Assembly (NCBI GenBank): GCA_030077755.1
Contig: JAQJZZ010000010.1
Span: 5,146,001-5,210,000 of the forward strand
Origin: Filosporella fistucella
Lineage: Eukaryota > Ascomycota > Leotiomycetes > Helotiales
Length of the DNA stretch: 64,000 nt
Reading direction: 5' to 3'
Shown here: positions 45,896-59,526 of the stretch, piece after piece
Position numbering within the stretch: position 1 is the first letter of the stretch
Layout: each line of letters starts with the position of its first letter
The notes under the pieces: generated by a model
Seen by the model: the letters and a program-made list of their open reading frames with translations, nothing else
Told to the model about the DNA's origin: nothing
Databases searched by the model: none
Program-made: the position numbers and the translations under genes

Positions 45896-46301
45896 TAACT
45901 ACTTCAGAAATCGAAGGTCAGAAAATGGAAATTCTGAGAGTGACAAGGGGGAAAGAGCGTGGTGCTGAGGTTTTGAAAGTAATTCATAGCGGAGCTTAAA
46001 GGCGAGTTCGAGAATCGAGATATTTTTAGCCGAGGACTTTTTTGTGGATGTAAATTGTTATCGATAAATGTCGAGTCTAGGTTGGGACGTTAAGCACAAT
46101 TTCGAGTCTTTAAGTCACAGAAACAATTTGAGAGCATTTGTTTTCAAGTATTGGCAGACACACGTCTAAGATCTTCTACGGTATGCCTCCATATTGAAGC
46201 ATCCAACCATTGACTATCTCCCCGCCGCTTTGTACAAATAACAACTAATAGCACAAGTCTTCCCCTGCTTCTCCGAAACAAAAGAAACACTCCTATGGAT
46301 T
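45896..46301. other. Intergenic
   Basis: About 400 bp between the glycosylase start and the CYT1 stop. No gene recognised. Confidence 0.5.
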
Positions 46302-47555
46302 TTAATGGCCATTGGGTGTCCGGCCTCCTGCCTTGGGTGGTGCGTATGCGATCTTTCTTGTCTTGACTGTAACCCACTTGTATCTCTTGACCCACACACT
46401 CAATGCAAACAACACCGAGGTGATAGCCAACACCTTCAAGCCCATCTTCTTTCTTTGATCCATCTCCGGCTCTGCAGACCAGTTCAAGAATTCAACGACA
46501 TCCTTTGCCATTTGTGATGCCGAGGCGGGGGTTCCATCGTCGTACTCGACCAAGTCATTGTACAAAACACGGGCCATAGCGATACCAGTACCTGGGAAGT
46601 AAGGATTGAAGTTAAGGCCTTCTGCGAGCTTGACTCCTGGTGGGGGCTCCTCAGGGTAACCAGTCAACAAGCTGAAAATGTAGTTACATCCTCCGTGGCG
46701 GGCCTTGACGATCAAGGACAAATCCGGTGGCAAAGCACCATTGTTGGCGGCACGAGCAGCCTCATCGTTCTTATAGGGGCTTGGGAGGTAATCGGAGAGC
46801 TTTCCGGGTCGCTTCTCAATCTCACCCTCGTCGTTGGGCTCCGAGTCGTATTCGTTCTCTTCCGCCATTGCCTTTGCCTCATCAACGGTGTGAGTTACAC
46901 CAACCAACGCTCTGTATGGGACTCGGCTCAGGGAGTGGCATGAGGAGCAGACTTCTTGATAGACTTGGAAACCTCGACGAAGACTGCAATTGTTAGAAAC
47001 TCGAACGTACCGAGGGTGATGCCACACTCACGCTTGATGGTCGAAAGTCTTTGTGTATTGCTCGTGAACCCATGGGTATTTCGTTGGGTGAAGACTAATC
47101 CGAGTCAGTATTCAGTCTCCTAATATCGCAGTATCCCTCAATTCAACAAAGTTGAAGGATCCGTTCGCCCATTTCTCATCTCCATCCAATTGAAAGTCCT
47201 TGAAATCACTGACCCTTCTTCAACCGGTGTCATGGCAAATGCTTCTGTGCCATAAAGATGGTAATACCATCCAACTGATCCGATAGCAACAGCAGTTGCA
47301 GCTGATCCAGCCATGTTCAATCGGAAGGGGGAAGCAGCGTCTGCAGAGGAGCTCGAAGAGGAGGCGGCACGCTGTGTTTCACATTGTCAGCAATTGATCT
47401 TATTTTCTCCTCTCATTCCGAAACTTGTGAAGCTTCCTCGAGTCGATTTCCAATGCTTCGAAGATGGTCTGTTGTCGTACCTTTGAGGTGTTAACCGCGC
47501 CATTCCGAACAGCTCCGACCGCGCGCGTTGAGCGCAGACATGATCTGGCCAACAT
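46302..47555 (-). CDS. CYT1: Cytochrome c1, heme protein of respiratory complex III
   Basis: Four exons: 47555..47481, 47371..47214, 47094..47032 and 46983..46302; phases 0, 2 and 2, 325 aa. The N-terminus ([19 protein letters not shown]) is a mitochondrial presequence, then a hydrophobic sorting segment ([19 protein letters not shown]). Heme attachment is CSSCHS in [39 protein letters not shown] and [20 protein letters not shown], with the Met ligand, are family signatures, and the C-terminal anchor is [21 protein letters not shown]. It transfers electrons from the Rieske protein to cytochrome c at the outer face of the inner membrane. All expected parts are present. Confidence 0.97.
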
Positions 47556-48045
47556 CTTGAGTGCAATAAGCCTCAGCTGGAGATCACTTCACAAAAGAGA
47601 GAGTGACCCAATTGAGTGGTGGGATGCGAGATTGAGGATGTGAGGCGATTGAGAGTCGTTCTAAATCGATGTCGAAGCCGAAAAAAGCTTCGCTTGGATC
47701 ACAAAGCGTTAGATTTGATTGGGCAAGAGCTAATGGACTGATCTTCATTTTATCACGTGACTTATGTTGATTCCGAGAACACCCTTTGGAATTTGAACCT
47801 TTGACCTATAGATAGAGTCTTACTAATTTTCTGATAATTTCTAAGACTTATGAAATGCAGTTTATTCGAAAAAGACTCATAGAATCAAATGTGCTTTTTG
47901 TTCATCCCTCCCTGTTCTATCTAGAGAACTATGTACACATCATTGAAGTTTTCCGAATAAAACCACGATTAAACTTTTAAATATCCTGCCTCGAAGGGTA
48001 TTTGAAAAACTTTCACCCTAAACTCCATGCACCACGTCATGTATT
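47556..48045. other. Intergenic, upstream of CYT1
   Basis: 490 bp with no gene. The CYT1-proximal part is the promoter; an ATCACGTGAC E-box-type site at 47752..47761 could be a CBF1/USF-like element. Confidence 0.4.
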
Positions 48046-49349
<1,304 letters not shown>

Positions 49350-50019
49350 AATTTAGATAGATTTTTGGATATGTCAATTGTTCAATTGAGTCTTCAAAAG
49401 GTGAAGCAAATATGTTGTGAGTCAAGGAAGCTGAAATAGCGGGGAGAGTGAGTCGATATAAATTTGGTTCAAAGCTTTGTCCGATGTCAGGCCGAGGGGC
49501 AAAACGTCACACTATCACGTGGTGGCCTGGAATTGACTCTGGAGTTGACCGCTTTTTATTGCCTCCTCTCTTATTGGTCTTCACTTCTTTCAATCAAATC
49601 AAGTTAACAAGGCTGAAGTTGAGCTTGCTTTCACCCATATATGGAGTTTACGATTACATATGAGATACAGGAAGTTTTGAACAAGAAAGGAGCAGTATTA
49701 TGTAGCAGCCCTAGAACATGACAAGTGTCAGCACTTTATTGTCCTAGTCCAGTCAGGCTGTTTAGACTCCTGAAGCATTATTAAGCGGTTTGACGCCTCT
49801 TTCAATTCGAATTTCATTTGCCAGATTTATACACACTTCTTTCAGAATTTATATAGACCCCTTGGATATTTCTATCCCAGTACTCTCATACCAAAATCCA
49901 AGCCATCCATCGTGAAGGAATTCGTCTAGCGGCTGAAAGCTGAGATATTCTGTAACGGCTTGAACTCTTGTGGATATTCTGTTGTTCTCTATATTAATCT
50001 TCAACCTCAATTACCGGAG
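49350..50019. promoter_or_regulatory. Divergent promoter region ARO3 / cupin gene
   Basis: 670 bp with no gene. It contains TGAGTCA at 49418..49424, 69 bp upstream of the ARO3 ATG, and a one-mismatch copy TGAGTCG at 49449..49455. An ATCACGTGGT site lies at 49515. Confidence 0.55.
49418..49424. promoter_or_regulatory. CPC1/GCN4-type element TGAGTCA upstream of ARO3
   Basis: Exact match to the cross-pathway control response element, 69 bp upstream of the proposed start codon, the usual distance in amino-acid biosynthesis genes. Confidence 0.7.
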
Positions 50020-50658
50020 ATGTATCTTCTCACAAACACAACCCAATTCACAACCTTCACTCGTCCCTCTCCAGGCGCAGCAACGTTCACCCTGCCTTCT
50101 CCTCCCTTCTCAACACCTTATACCACAATCTCTCTCCCCTCGTACTCAACCTGGTGCTCCGGCCTTCATTTCCACAGCACACACACCGAATTCCTTCAAA
50201 TTCTCTCAGGCCGAGCCCTCATAACTCTTGGCTCCACCACCTCCATTTACACCCCTTCATCCGGTATCATCCTGGTCCCTCGAAATGTAAAACACTGCTG
50301 GCAACGCGCTTCGGCGGAAGGAGAAGAATTATTAGTAAGAGAATGGACAGATCCCAGTGATGGTGAGAAGGAAATCTTTTTCCGGAATCTGAATAGTGTT
50401 ATTTTGGATTTTGGGAAGGAGAGGAAATGGATGGGTGAATGGGGACTGATGGTTCAGCTTTTTACGTTGTTTTGGGCATTGGATAATTATCCTATTCTGG
50501 TGGATTTGGAAGGATGGATACCGGGTTTTGGGGGTGTATTGGAGAGGTGGATTTCGTGGTTTGTGCTAGGTGTTGTGGCGATGGTGGGAAGGGCTTTAGG
50601 GATGAGAAGTATGTATAGGGAATATACTCCAGAGAGGGAGGGAAGGAAGAAGTTATAA
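50020..50658 (+). CDS. Cupin-domain protein with C-terminal hydrophobic tail
   Basis: Single exon, 212 aa from the Met at 50020. The cupin core is visible: CSGLHFHSTHTEFLQILSGR (motif 1, with HxH and a later Glu), followed by IILVPRNVKHCWQRA (motif 2 with its His). Metal-binding residues are thus all present. Cupins include dioxygenases, isomerases and non-enzymatic sensors; which this is cannot be told. The last 80 residues are hydrophobic in two stretches (LMVQLFTLFWALDNYPILVD and RWISWFVLGVVAMVGRALG), suggesting membrane association. Confidence 0.8.
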   Translation: MYLLTNTTQFTTFTRPSPGAATFTLPSPPFSTPYTTISLPSYSTWCSGLHFHSTHTEFLQILSGRALITLGSTTSIYTPSSGIILVPRNVKHCWQRASAEGEELLVREWTDPSDGEKEIFFRNLNSVILDFGKERKWMGEWGLMVQLFTLFWALDNYPILVDLEGWIPGFGGVLERWISWFVLGVVAMVGRALGMRSMYREYTPEREGRKKL

Positions 50659-51889
50659 GCATTTTGAGAGATTGAGATAAGGTAAAGTAGGTTTTGATTT
50701 ACTGGGAACGGTATTAATATTCCATACGGAATTCACTACATGTAGGTATATCTTATTTTAAATAGTGAATAGCAATCAAGCTACATTCAACGGAACTGTC
50801 TACATACCAACTCGATCCTCCCCCACACCTTCCTGTAACCTCCTTCAGCTCTCACCATACAGCTCCTCTCATACAGCTCTTATCACACAACACCAGCTAT
50901 ACAAGATGCAATATATGTACCCCGCATTCCACAATCCGATAAAGGCAACCCACTCATCACCCACTACTCACGTTGGCGTGGCTCAATAGAAGATAAGCAA
51001 AGATATGCGGAGAGTTAGGAGGGGAACTCTGGTGTGAGGAGATGGATGAGAATAGGTAGGGAGATAACTATAAGAAGAGGTGAATCCTTCGTTTTGTTCT
51101 TACTTTCTTGTTCTTATAAACACGCGTGCAAGCTGGCTGATCCATCCATGATCGAATTTAAACTGACAAGAATTATACTGCGCTCAAAGTCTGTCCCCTC
51201 TCCCTCTCCTCTTCCTCTCAACCCCCAAAATCGCAACCATCTATCTAACCTGCCACTACCTAGCCCCACACCCATCCACCCGTCAAACCCCCAAAAATGG
51301 CTCCATCAACCCAATCCACCAGACCCACCTCCACATCCGACTCTCGCTATCCACCAAATAAGACAAGAAGATCATTACAGAGATCACGCAAAGGCGACTA
51401 TCTTTCAACATGTGAGGAGAGAAAGGGGAAGGATCCTGAGGAGCCGGGTAGGGATACTAATTATGGGGATTAGAACTGAGGGGCTAGAGATTAGGGAGTA
51501 GGAGGGTAGGAGGAGTAATGGGATTAGGAAGGTTATGGGTGAGGGTGAGAGTGGGAGTATAAGATACTAATGATTGAGAAATTCGTTTTTGAAAGAATGT
51601 GACAATTTCCGAAATTTATGACAAACAAGGCCTCAGGTACTCTTTCTGTGAAGACTAGGCAAATAATGTGATTGAAAGGTACTTAGGCGCATATATCTCA
51701 CTCAATAATCTCACAATTGATGCACCATAGCACTTTGACTTAAAGTTAGCAGCTGCCTACATTAATGTCTACCTCCCCACCCCAAGACCTAACTTAACCT
51801 CTATTCCCACCTCCCCACCGACCAAACCGTTCATTCGCATTTTCAACATAGCGCAAGTAAGAATAACAGAATACATGATCATTATTCGT
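50659..51889. other. Intergenic, pyrimidine-rich then purine-rich
   Basis: 1.2 kb with no conserved gene. The plus strand is strongly C/T-rich at 51195..51330 and G/A-rich at 51410..51560, a strand-asymmetric pair around a small open frame (listed separately). Confidence 0.45.
51297..51473 (+). CDS. Possible small protein, 58 codons
   Basis: A short frame begins CAAAAATGGCT, a good fungal start context, and encodes a Ser/Thr/Arg-rich hydrophilic peptide (MAPSTQSTRPTSTSDS ... KTRRSLQRSRKGDYL ...). It has no recognised family and could be chance. Its position at the peak of a pyrimidine-rich tract, as in many leaders, is the only support. Confidence 0.25.
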   Translation: MAPSTQSTRPTSTSDSRYPPNKTRRSLQRSRKGDYLSTCEERKGKDPEEPGRDTNYGD

Positions 51890-53398
51890 TTAATCGTCGT
51901 CAACTTTAGCTAGGAGAGCAGGGATATCATCGACTGTGTTTCTGCCTTCGAGGATATCTGGGTTGTGTTAGTTTGGGTCTGTGGTTTTTATAGGAGCTTG
52001 TGGAGTAGATAACTGGAAAGGGCGTGATATGAGAAATGGGGAAGTCGGAGTTTGAAAAAATCGAAACATACCAAGAACAGCTTTAAAAAGCGGATACTCC
52101 TCCTCTCTTCCCTTCGCTACCAAAAAGCTATTAACTTCCTTCGCTGTACTCGTTCCCTGCAATTTCTGCCCATTCAATTCCGTCCTCTCTACCTCATCCA
52201 CACTAACTCCCTTCTCAACCGCCATCTTCGCACACCTGAAATTTCTACCACCGCTACAACTCGTAATCAGATCTGCCACACCACAACTCTCCTCAGTGAA
52301 TGTGCCAGCATGAACTGTCTGTCCAAAGAACTCCTTGCCAAATTTCACCATCTCGAGAAGTCCTACACGCATCACTGCTGCTTTGGCATTATCTCCCCAG
52401 CCTCTGCCTTCTACGAAACCAGCTGCGAGAGCGACGATATTTTTGAGAGCTCCGCCTAAGGAAACACCTGCTACATCTGAGACCATTCGGACGTGGAAAT
52501 AAGGTCTGTAAAACAGAGTCTTGAAGAGAGCGTGATCGAGAGGCGGGTAGTCTTTTGGGAGTGCTCGAAGCTTCACTTTCGAGACGCGGCCGAGAACATC
52601 TCGGTGCTCGTCGTCTGCCGGGGTAATAGTCAGGTTTATGGAGGAGGAGGATGGAGAAGGACCGGTAGGAGTAGCGACACGGGAGTCAACGGGGGGGGGA
52701 TCATATGCGATTGTGGTTTCACACCATTTCTCTTGTGCGATTTCGTTGGCAATATTGGCGCCTGAAAGGGCACCGCAATAGATTCCAAGTCCGGATCCAA
52801 TCCATTCTGAGAAGAGAGAAATCTCAGAGGATGTGACATTTACACCTTTGACTGAGGGGTGTTAGTTTTTTATTCATTCAGAGGACCGGGCGGGATGCCA
52901 ATTGGAAAGAAAAGAGAGGTGAATACTTACTGCAAGAAATTCCTCGGGCGTATGGGAGAATATTTCCTTCCAATTGCTTGGATATTCGGCCGATAAATTG
53001 ATGAGGCAAGTTAAAAATCAAAATCGAGGAATCTCTTGCTGCGTCTACAACAGAAGGATTGGCGATGATGTTTTTTGGCAGGGTAATATTAGGCAGGTAT
53101 TTGACATTTTCGTGGAAGGTATTGATAATTGTGGTGAGCTTTTGCGGGGTATCGGCTTTGGAGGGGTCGTAATATTTCGAATCTTTTGGTAGAATGACCT
53201 CCTCTTCATACACCCACATCTGCACCTCCTCTTGGAATAAGTCAGGATGTTCTTTGGTATTCTCAGCAATGATCTTTGCAATTGTTGAACCCCTTCAATT
53301 GTTAGCGGAGCCATATTACACTGCGCCTTTTCGTACCAATTTCCAGATCCAATAATGGTCACCTTATGTTTCTTTGTGGGGGCACCGAGAGTCGCCAT
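51890..53398 (-). CDS. GPD1: NAD-dependent glycerol-3-phosphate dehydrogenase
   Basis: Four exons: 53398..53337, 53292..52931, 52851..52072 and 51957..51890; phases 2, 1 and 1, 423 aa. It reduces dihydroxyacetone phosphate to glycerol 3-phosphate for glycerol and lipid synthesis. The start is [21 protein letters not shown] (GxGxxG NAD site), followed by [36 protein letters not shown] and [22 protein letters not shown], which holds the expected substrate region. [35 protein letters not shown] carries the catalytic Lys and Asp. A 30-residue in-frame extension from an ATG at 53488 is basic and acid-free (see findings). It is divergent from GDB1. Confidence 0.96.
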
Positions 53399-54763
53399 AT
53401 TTGCTCGTTGGGGAGGTTTAAGATGGTAGGAGGTTTGGAATAATCGTTTAGAAGCTTGACTTGCTCTGACTATGAATCTTGTGAGCATATGGCGATTCCC
53501 TTGATTCGCAGAAGTTTTCCTGCAAAGATAAAAACCCGGGGAAGAAAGTGAAAGTGGCTGAGGTGAGACAGACTTTGGTTGACAGTGTCTTGTGCTCAAC
53601 TGCTCTTTACGCCTCTTCTTGTTTTGTTGCGTTGAGAGCAGCCAGCCCGAGGATATGCGGACTCACCGCCCGAGACAGCGCCGAAAAGAGAATAGTTGGG
53701 TGTTGAGCTTGGTGGGCTCCTGGCTCTGTCTTGGGCTGGCTCTTGCATGTGAATTTCACTCGTATCAAGGAAAAGTCGCCAGACAAAAACGGGAACGGGG
53801 AAGCAGCGCAACACAGTGGTAATGGTAATGGTAATGCAGTGCAGTGCAGCACAATGACGGGATGGCAGCGCAGGGGAGCGCAGAACGCCGAAGAGCAGCA
53901 TTATTTTGGACCACTCATTAACTGATCTCGCTGCATGCGATATGCACGAGACTGAGTTGTGATCCTCATGACTAACAGCACGTGTAGAGTAATGTAATAG
54001 GTAATTGACAGGTAGGTAGGTTGGTTCAAGGTGTATCAAGGCATCTTGGAGTGCAACCATTGAGCCACTGACCTTTGGAAAAAGAGATGAGATGGTGTCA
54101 GCTTTCTTTTGAAGGTGATGGTGGGGTTTTAAGTCAATATGCCATACTACCCCGTCCTGTACTGTACAGTACAGTACTGAACGAGGTTATATCAACCGGA
54201 TAAGATAGGGAAGGGAACAACGAAACAAACAAGACTCACAATCCACATTTATGTCCGGATCAATTGCCTTTTTCCTTCTTTAATCTACGAGAAATAAATT
54301 GTCTTTTCTCCTGAGGTTCGTTTCAAGATCCAGAAATTGAGTTGCCAAGTTCATTCTTGCCGCAATTACCTTCTTCCAGGGCAATTGTTCAAGCTCAAAC
54401 GGCTTTGACTGGGTTTGTTGTCGGTGTTCCTGAGAACATGACGTATCGCTGGAAAAGCTGCTGTTGACTGCCACCAACCTTTCCCGATGTGTAGCTTCCT
54501 CAGGAGCTACTGCCCTCCACCAAGTTCCAGATCACGATTCGATCCCAGTATTGCGCTGCATTGCATTGCACTACTACACTTTTCTCACCGATCTCTCCAT
54601 GTACCGTACCTAGAATATTAATATCCTAAGAAATCCCATACTCTTCCGTTCTCGATCATTTTTCGCTTTTTCGTGAGGGTGCTTGTCTGCTGCGTGTCGA
54701 CCTAATCATCTGTGCCCCTCACCTCTATCTCACCTCGCGCCATCTTACAAAGTTGGAACAGCA
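53399..54763. promoter_or_regulatory. Shared divergent upstream region of GPD1 and GDB1
   Basis: 1.36 kb with no supported gene. It contains STRE-type pentamers AGGGG at 53872..53876 and CCCCT at 54715..54719. There is also a microsatellite-like run (GGTAAT repeats, then GCAGT repeats) at about 53817..53850, and a GTAC-rich tract at 54158..54178 containing the 12-bp palindrome TACTGTACAGTA. Confidence 0.5.
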
Positions 54764-57700
54764 ATGCCCCCGAAGACAATGGTGTCTAACGAAATCTATT
54801 TACTGCCCCTCAGGGATGATGGGTCACCAGATGTCTCCAGTGGGTACATCTATCTGACTCCAAAGTCAAGCGCGCCCATCACCGTGCGATTTGCCATTGA
54901 GGGAACATCTTCAATCTGCAGACATGGCAGTCTTTGGGTGAATATCCCAGAAGAGGGCGCGGAATACAGAAGAGAGAAATTCCGAGAGTTCAAGTAAGAT
55001 ACTTCATTGACATATGCCTCATGTCCTGATGTTTGCAGGCTTGAGCCAGATTTCAATCGGACAATTGAGATTTCGATACCTATACACGGTGCTGGCTCAT
55101 TTGCGTTCTACACTACCTATACACCTCTCCCCGACCTTACCGAAACCTCACATAGTCCTCTAAGCACTGCGAGAACCGAAACTTTCTATATCGATGTCGC
55201 CCCACGACTCTCTCTGGAGGGAAGGCAGATGCCTCTCGCGGCTCTATCCATATTCTCGATTATATCGAAATTCATGGGCAAATATCCCAAGGATTGGGAA
55301 AAACATTTGCGTGGCATCAGCGAGAGAGGATATAATATGATTCATTTCACGCCTTTGCAACATAGAGGAGTGTCGAATTCACCATATAGTATATATGACC
55401 AGCTTTCTTGGGATCCGGAATGTTTTCCTAATGGTGAGGCGGACATCAAGAAGCTTGTCAAGAGCATGGAGAAAGAATATGGTCTGCTGGGTTTAACAGA
55501 TGTGGTCTGGAATCATACTGCAAATAACAGCAAATGGCTTCAAGAGCATCCAGAAGTCGGATACAACGTATCAACAGCACCATGGTTACGATCAGCCCTT
55601 GAGTTAGACACAGAGCTTTTAGAATTCAGCAGCAAACTCGCCACATACGATTTGCCCACGACTTTGCATTCAGTTGACGATCTAATTAAGATAATGGAGG
55701 GAATCAAGATCAAAGTTATTGCAAAACTCAAATTATGGGAGTACTATGTGATCGATATAGAGAGTAACGCAGATGCAGCTGTGGAGGCTTGGGCGAAAGG
55801 TGACATTTCATTCCCTGAAGGAGGTTTTGGAGGAAGTGATTTTGGGGGTTTGGAGACGATCAAAAATGCTACCCCTACACAACAAGCACAATTTCTCACT
55901 TCGAAAGCGCTTCGAAATTCCGACGTACTTGGAGCACGATTCCTCAGACAGGTAGATCCACCTACATGTGCCGCCTTGATAACGGCTATCTATGGACGGT
56001 TCGAAGGAGATGATTCAGATGCTGCAGATCAAGCAGCTGTCCGGAGTCGGTTGACGAGCATCCTGGACGAAGTTAATCTTCCACTTTACAAGGAATACGA
56101 TGCGGATGTTGCAGAACTACTGGAACAAGTCTTCAACAGAACGAAATATGTCCGCTTGGATGACCATGGACCCAAATTGGGACCTATTAATGAGAAGAAT
56201 CCACTTATCGAATCATATTTCACAAGACTCCCCAAGAATTCGATCACAGCCAAACACAACCAAGAAGATCTTGCGTTGGTCAATAATGGCTGGATTTGGG
56301 CTGCCAATGCCTTGATTGATAATGCTGGCCCAAAATCACGGGCCTATTTCCGTCGTGAAGTCATTGTATGGGGAGATTGTGTCAAGCTACGATATGGCAA
56401 AAGTCGAGAAGACAGTCCGTATTTGTGGGATCATATGGCTGCCTATACCAAATTGATGGCAAAATATTTCACTGGTTTCCGCATTGACAATTGTCACTCG
56501 ACACCAATTCATGTTGCAGAATTTTTACTCGATGAAGCACGCAGGGTTAGACCAAACCTCTTTGTTGTCGCCGAACTGTTTACCGGATCGGAAGAGATGG
56601 ACTATGTGTTCGTCAAACGACTTGGTATCAGCTCTTTAATCAGAGAGGCAATGCAAGCATGGGGAACCGGTGAATTGAGTCGACTTGTTCATCGACATGG
56701 TGGCCGACCAATTGGCAGCTTCGAAGTGGACGAAATATCTGGAGACACAAAAACTACCCCTAACGGCACCACCAATGGAACACCGAAGCGTGATATCGTT
56801 CGAAAAATCAAGCCAACTCCAGTACATGCGCTTTTCATGGACTGTACTCACGACAATGAAGTGCCAGCTCAAAAACGGGATGCTCGTGATACTCTACCAA
56901 ATGCTGCACTGGTAAATATGTGTGCAAGTGCTACCGGAAGTGTGATGGGTTATGATGAGGTCTATCCTAAGCTTGTGGATTTGGTTTCAGAAACAAGGCT
57001 GTATTCATCCGCGTCATCAGAAAAGGCCGTCAATGTTGGTGGTGGTGAAGGCGGCATTGGTGGGATCAAGAAATTGTTGAATCAAATCCATACCCTTATG
57101 GGCAAGGATGGTTACGATGAAACACATATCCATCATGAAGACCAATACATCACGGTTCATCGTGTTCACCCTGAATCACGGAAGGGCTATTTCTTAATTG
57201 CTCATACTGCCTTCCCAGGTTATGGTAACGGCAATGGCGGATTCAGTCCTGTCCATCTTGGCGGTACTAAGGCTCGACACCTCGGAAGCTGGATGCTGGA
57301 GGTAGATACCAGTGAAGAGGCCATGAAGGAAGCATTGGGAGACAAGAAATACTTGAAAGGTCTTCCAAGCAAGGTCATTGATTTACCTGGAATCAGAATG
57401 GAATCACGACAAGATGAAACTGTCATTACAGTTCGCGATAAATTTCCGCCAGGAAGCATTGCCCTATTTGAGACATGGATCCCCGAAGCTGAACACTCTA
57501 CTGGTCTAGATGCTTATGTCACATCCGGTGCTAAGGCTGCATTTGCCAATGTCAACCTAATTGACCTGAACTTTGTGCTCTACCGTTGCGAAGCTGAGGA
57601 GCTCGACTCGAGTGATGGTAAAGATGGAGTATATGAGATTCCTGGTCATGGAAAACTTGTCTATGCAGGCTTGCAAGGGTGGTGGAGTGTGCTGAAGAAT

Positions 57701-59526
57701 ATCATCCAAGATAACGATCTTGCTCATCCTCTCTGCCAGCATCTGAGACAAGGCCAATGGCCACTAGACTATATAGTTGGTCGACTTGAAAGAATCTCAA
57801 AGAAGGCAGGATATGAGAGCCTGGAAGCTCCGGCTACATGGATCAAAGAACGTTTTGATGCTATTCGCAAACTGCCAAGCTTCCTACTTCCTCGGTACTT
57901 TGGTCTAGTACTTCGCACAGCTTATTATGCTGCATGGAACCAAGGTCTTGAACTCATGAATGAAAATGTTCGAAAGGGTCAATGGTTTTTGCAGTCTCTG
58001 GCGATGGTCAGTGTGCAGCAAACCGGCTATGTTAAGTCCGCTTCACTGTACCCTAATAAGCCAGTGCCTTCACTAGCCGCAGGTCTTCCACATTTCGCGG
58101 TAGAATGGGCACGGTGTTGGGGTCGTGATGTTTTCATATCAGCAAGGGGATTATTCTTGGGTACTGGACGTTATGACGACTGCAAAGAACACATTTTTGC
58201 ATTTGCAAGCGTCTTGAAACATGGCATGGTCCCTAATTTGCTATCAAGTGGTAACAACCCTCGCTACAATGCCAGAGATGCCATTTGGTTCATGTTACAG
58301 ACTATTCAGGATTACACAAAAATTGTTCCAAATGGTTTATCGATCTTGCAAGAGAAAATCCCAAGACGTTTCCTTCCTTACGACGACACCTACTTTGAAT
58401 CTGATGATCCTCGAGCGTATTCAAAGTCTAGCGCACTGGAAGATATCATTCAAGAAGCACTCCAACGTCATGCAACTGGTATGACTTTCCGAGAGGCAAA
58501 TGCTGGGCCAGGGCTTGACATGCAGATGAAATCGGAAGGTTTCGATCAGCATATCGAGGTCGACTGGAAGACCGGTCTTATCTTTGGTGGAACTCAAGAC
58601 AATTGCGGAACATGGATGGACAAGATGGGTGAGTCTGAACGTGCAAACAGCAAAGGCGTTCCTGGAACTCCACGTGACGGAGCTGCAATCGAAATTACTG
58701 GGCTTCTCTACAGCACTCTTGACTGGGTTTCGAAATTACACAATTCGGGCAAGTATAAATATGCTGGTGTTAGTACGACAGACCCGAGCCTAAAAGTGAT
58801 CACCTTCGGCGATTGGGCAGCGAAGATTAAGGAGAGTTTCGAGAAGTGTTACTACGTCCCACAGGATGCTAAGGACGACTCCAAGTATGATGTCAATACC
58901 AAGATTGTCAACAGAAGGGGTATCTACAAAGATCTCTACAAGTCAGGAAAAGAGTACGAGGATTACCAACTTCGTGCTAATTTCCCAATTGCCATGACTG
59001 TGGCGCCAGATCTCTTCGTTCCTGAGCATGCTCTTCATGCTCTTACCCTTGCCGACAAAGTCTTGCGCGGACCTACTGGAATGGCAACGCTTGATCCAGC
59101 TGATCTGAATTACCGTCCATATTACAACAACTCTGAAGATAGTACCGATTTTGCTACTTCCAAAGGAAGGAATTACCATCAGGGTCCTGAATGGCTTTGG
59201 CCTACTGGATTCTTCCTAAGAGCGCTTCTAAAGTTTGATTTGATGAGAAGAAAGGGACCGCAAGAGAGGACAGAGGCATTCCAGCAAATTACCAGGCGGC
59301 TGAAGGGATGCAAAGAAGCTATTCAGAGTAGTCCTTGGGCTGGACTCACAGAGTTAACTAATAAGAATGGCGAATTCTGTGGAGACTCTGTAAGTCTGTC
59401 ATTCAATATTTGGTACGCAACTAATAGAAATAGTCACCTACCCAGGCATGGAGTGCAGGCTGCTTGATTGATTTGTATCACGATGCTGCGCAGTATGATG
59501 TCAGTCAGTTGTCTGAGAAGGCTTAG
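54764..59526 (+). CDS. GDB1: Glycogen debranching enzyme (4-alpha-glucanotransferase / amylo-1,6-glucosidase)
   Basis: Three exons: 54764..54993, 55039..59389 and 59434..59526 (introns 45 and 44 bp), 1526 aa. The N-terminal GH13-type transferase half shows ERGYNMIHFTPLQHRGVSNS, YSIYDQLSWDP and GLTDVVWNHTANNS. Catalytic FTGFRIDNCHSTP (nucleophile Asp), FVVAELFTGSEEMD (acid Glu) and FMDCTHDNEVP follow. The C-terminal GH133 glucosidase half shows LPHFAVEWARCWGRDVFISA, MVPNLLSSGNNPRYNARDA, HIEVDWKTGLIFGGTQDNCG and GPEWLWPTGFFLRA. The intron 2 splice restores the normal end (SCPTQ-type segment DSSPTQAWSAGCLIDLYHD). Both catalytic centres are intact. A second ATG five codons into exon 1 is an alternative start. 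Confidence 0.97.

Noticed and set aside
53596..54060. Minus-strand frame of 154 codons upstream of GPD1
   Set aside because: It overlaps other frames, has no recognisable domain and lies in the GPD1 promoter; its His/Thr-rich text reflects low-complexity DNA.
54158..54178. GTAC-rich palindromic tract as a possible operator
   Set aside because: Simple short-period repeat; no second copy or known factor motif to support a specific function.
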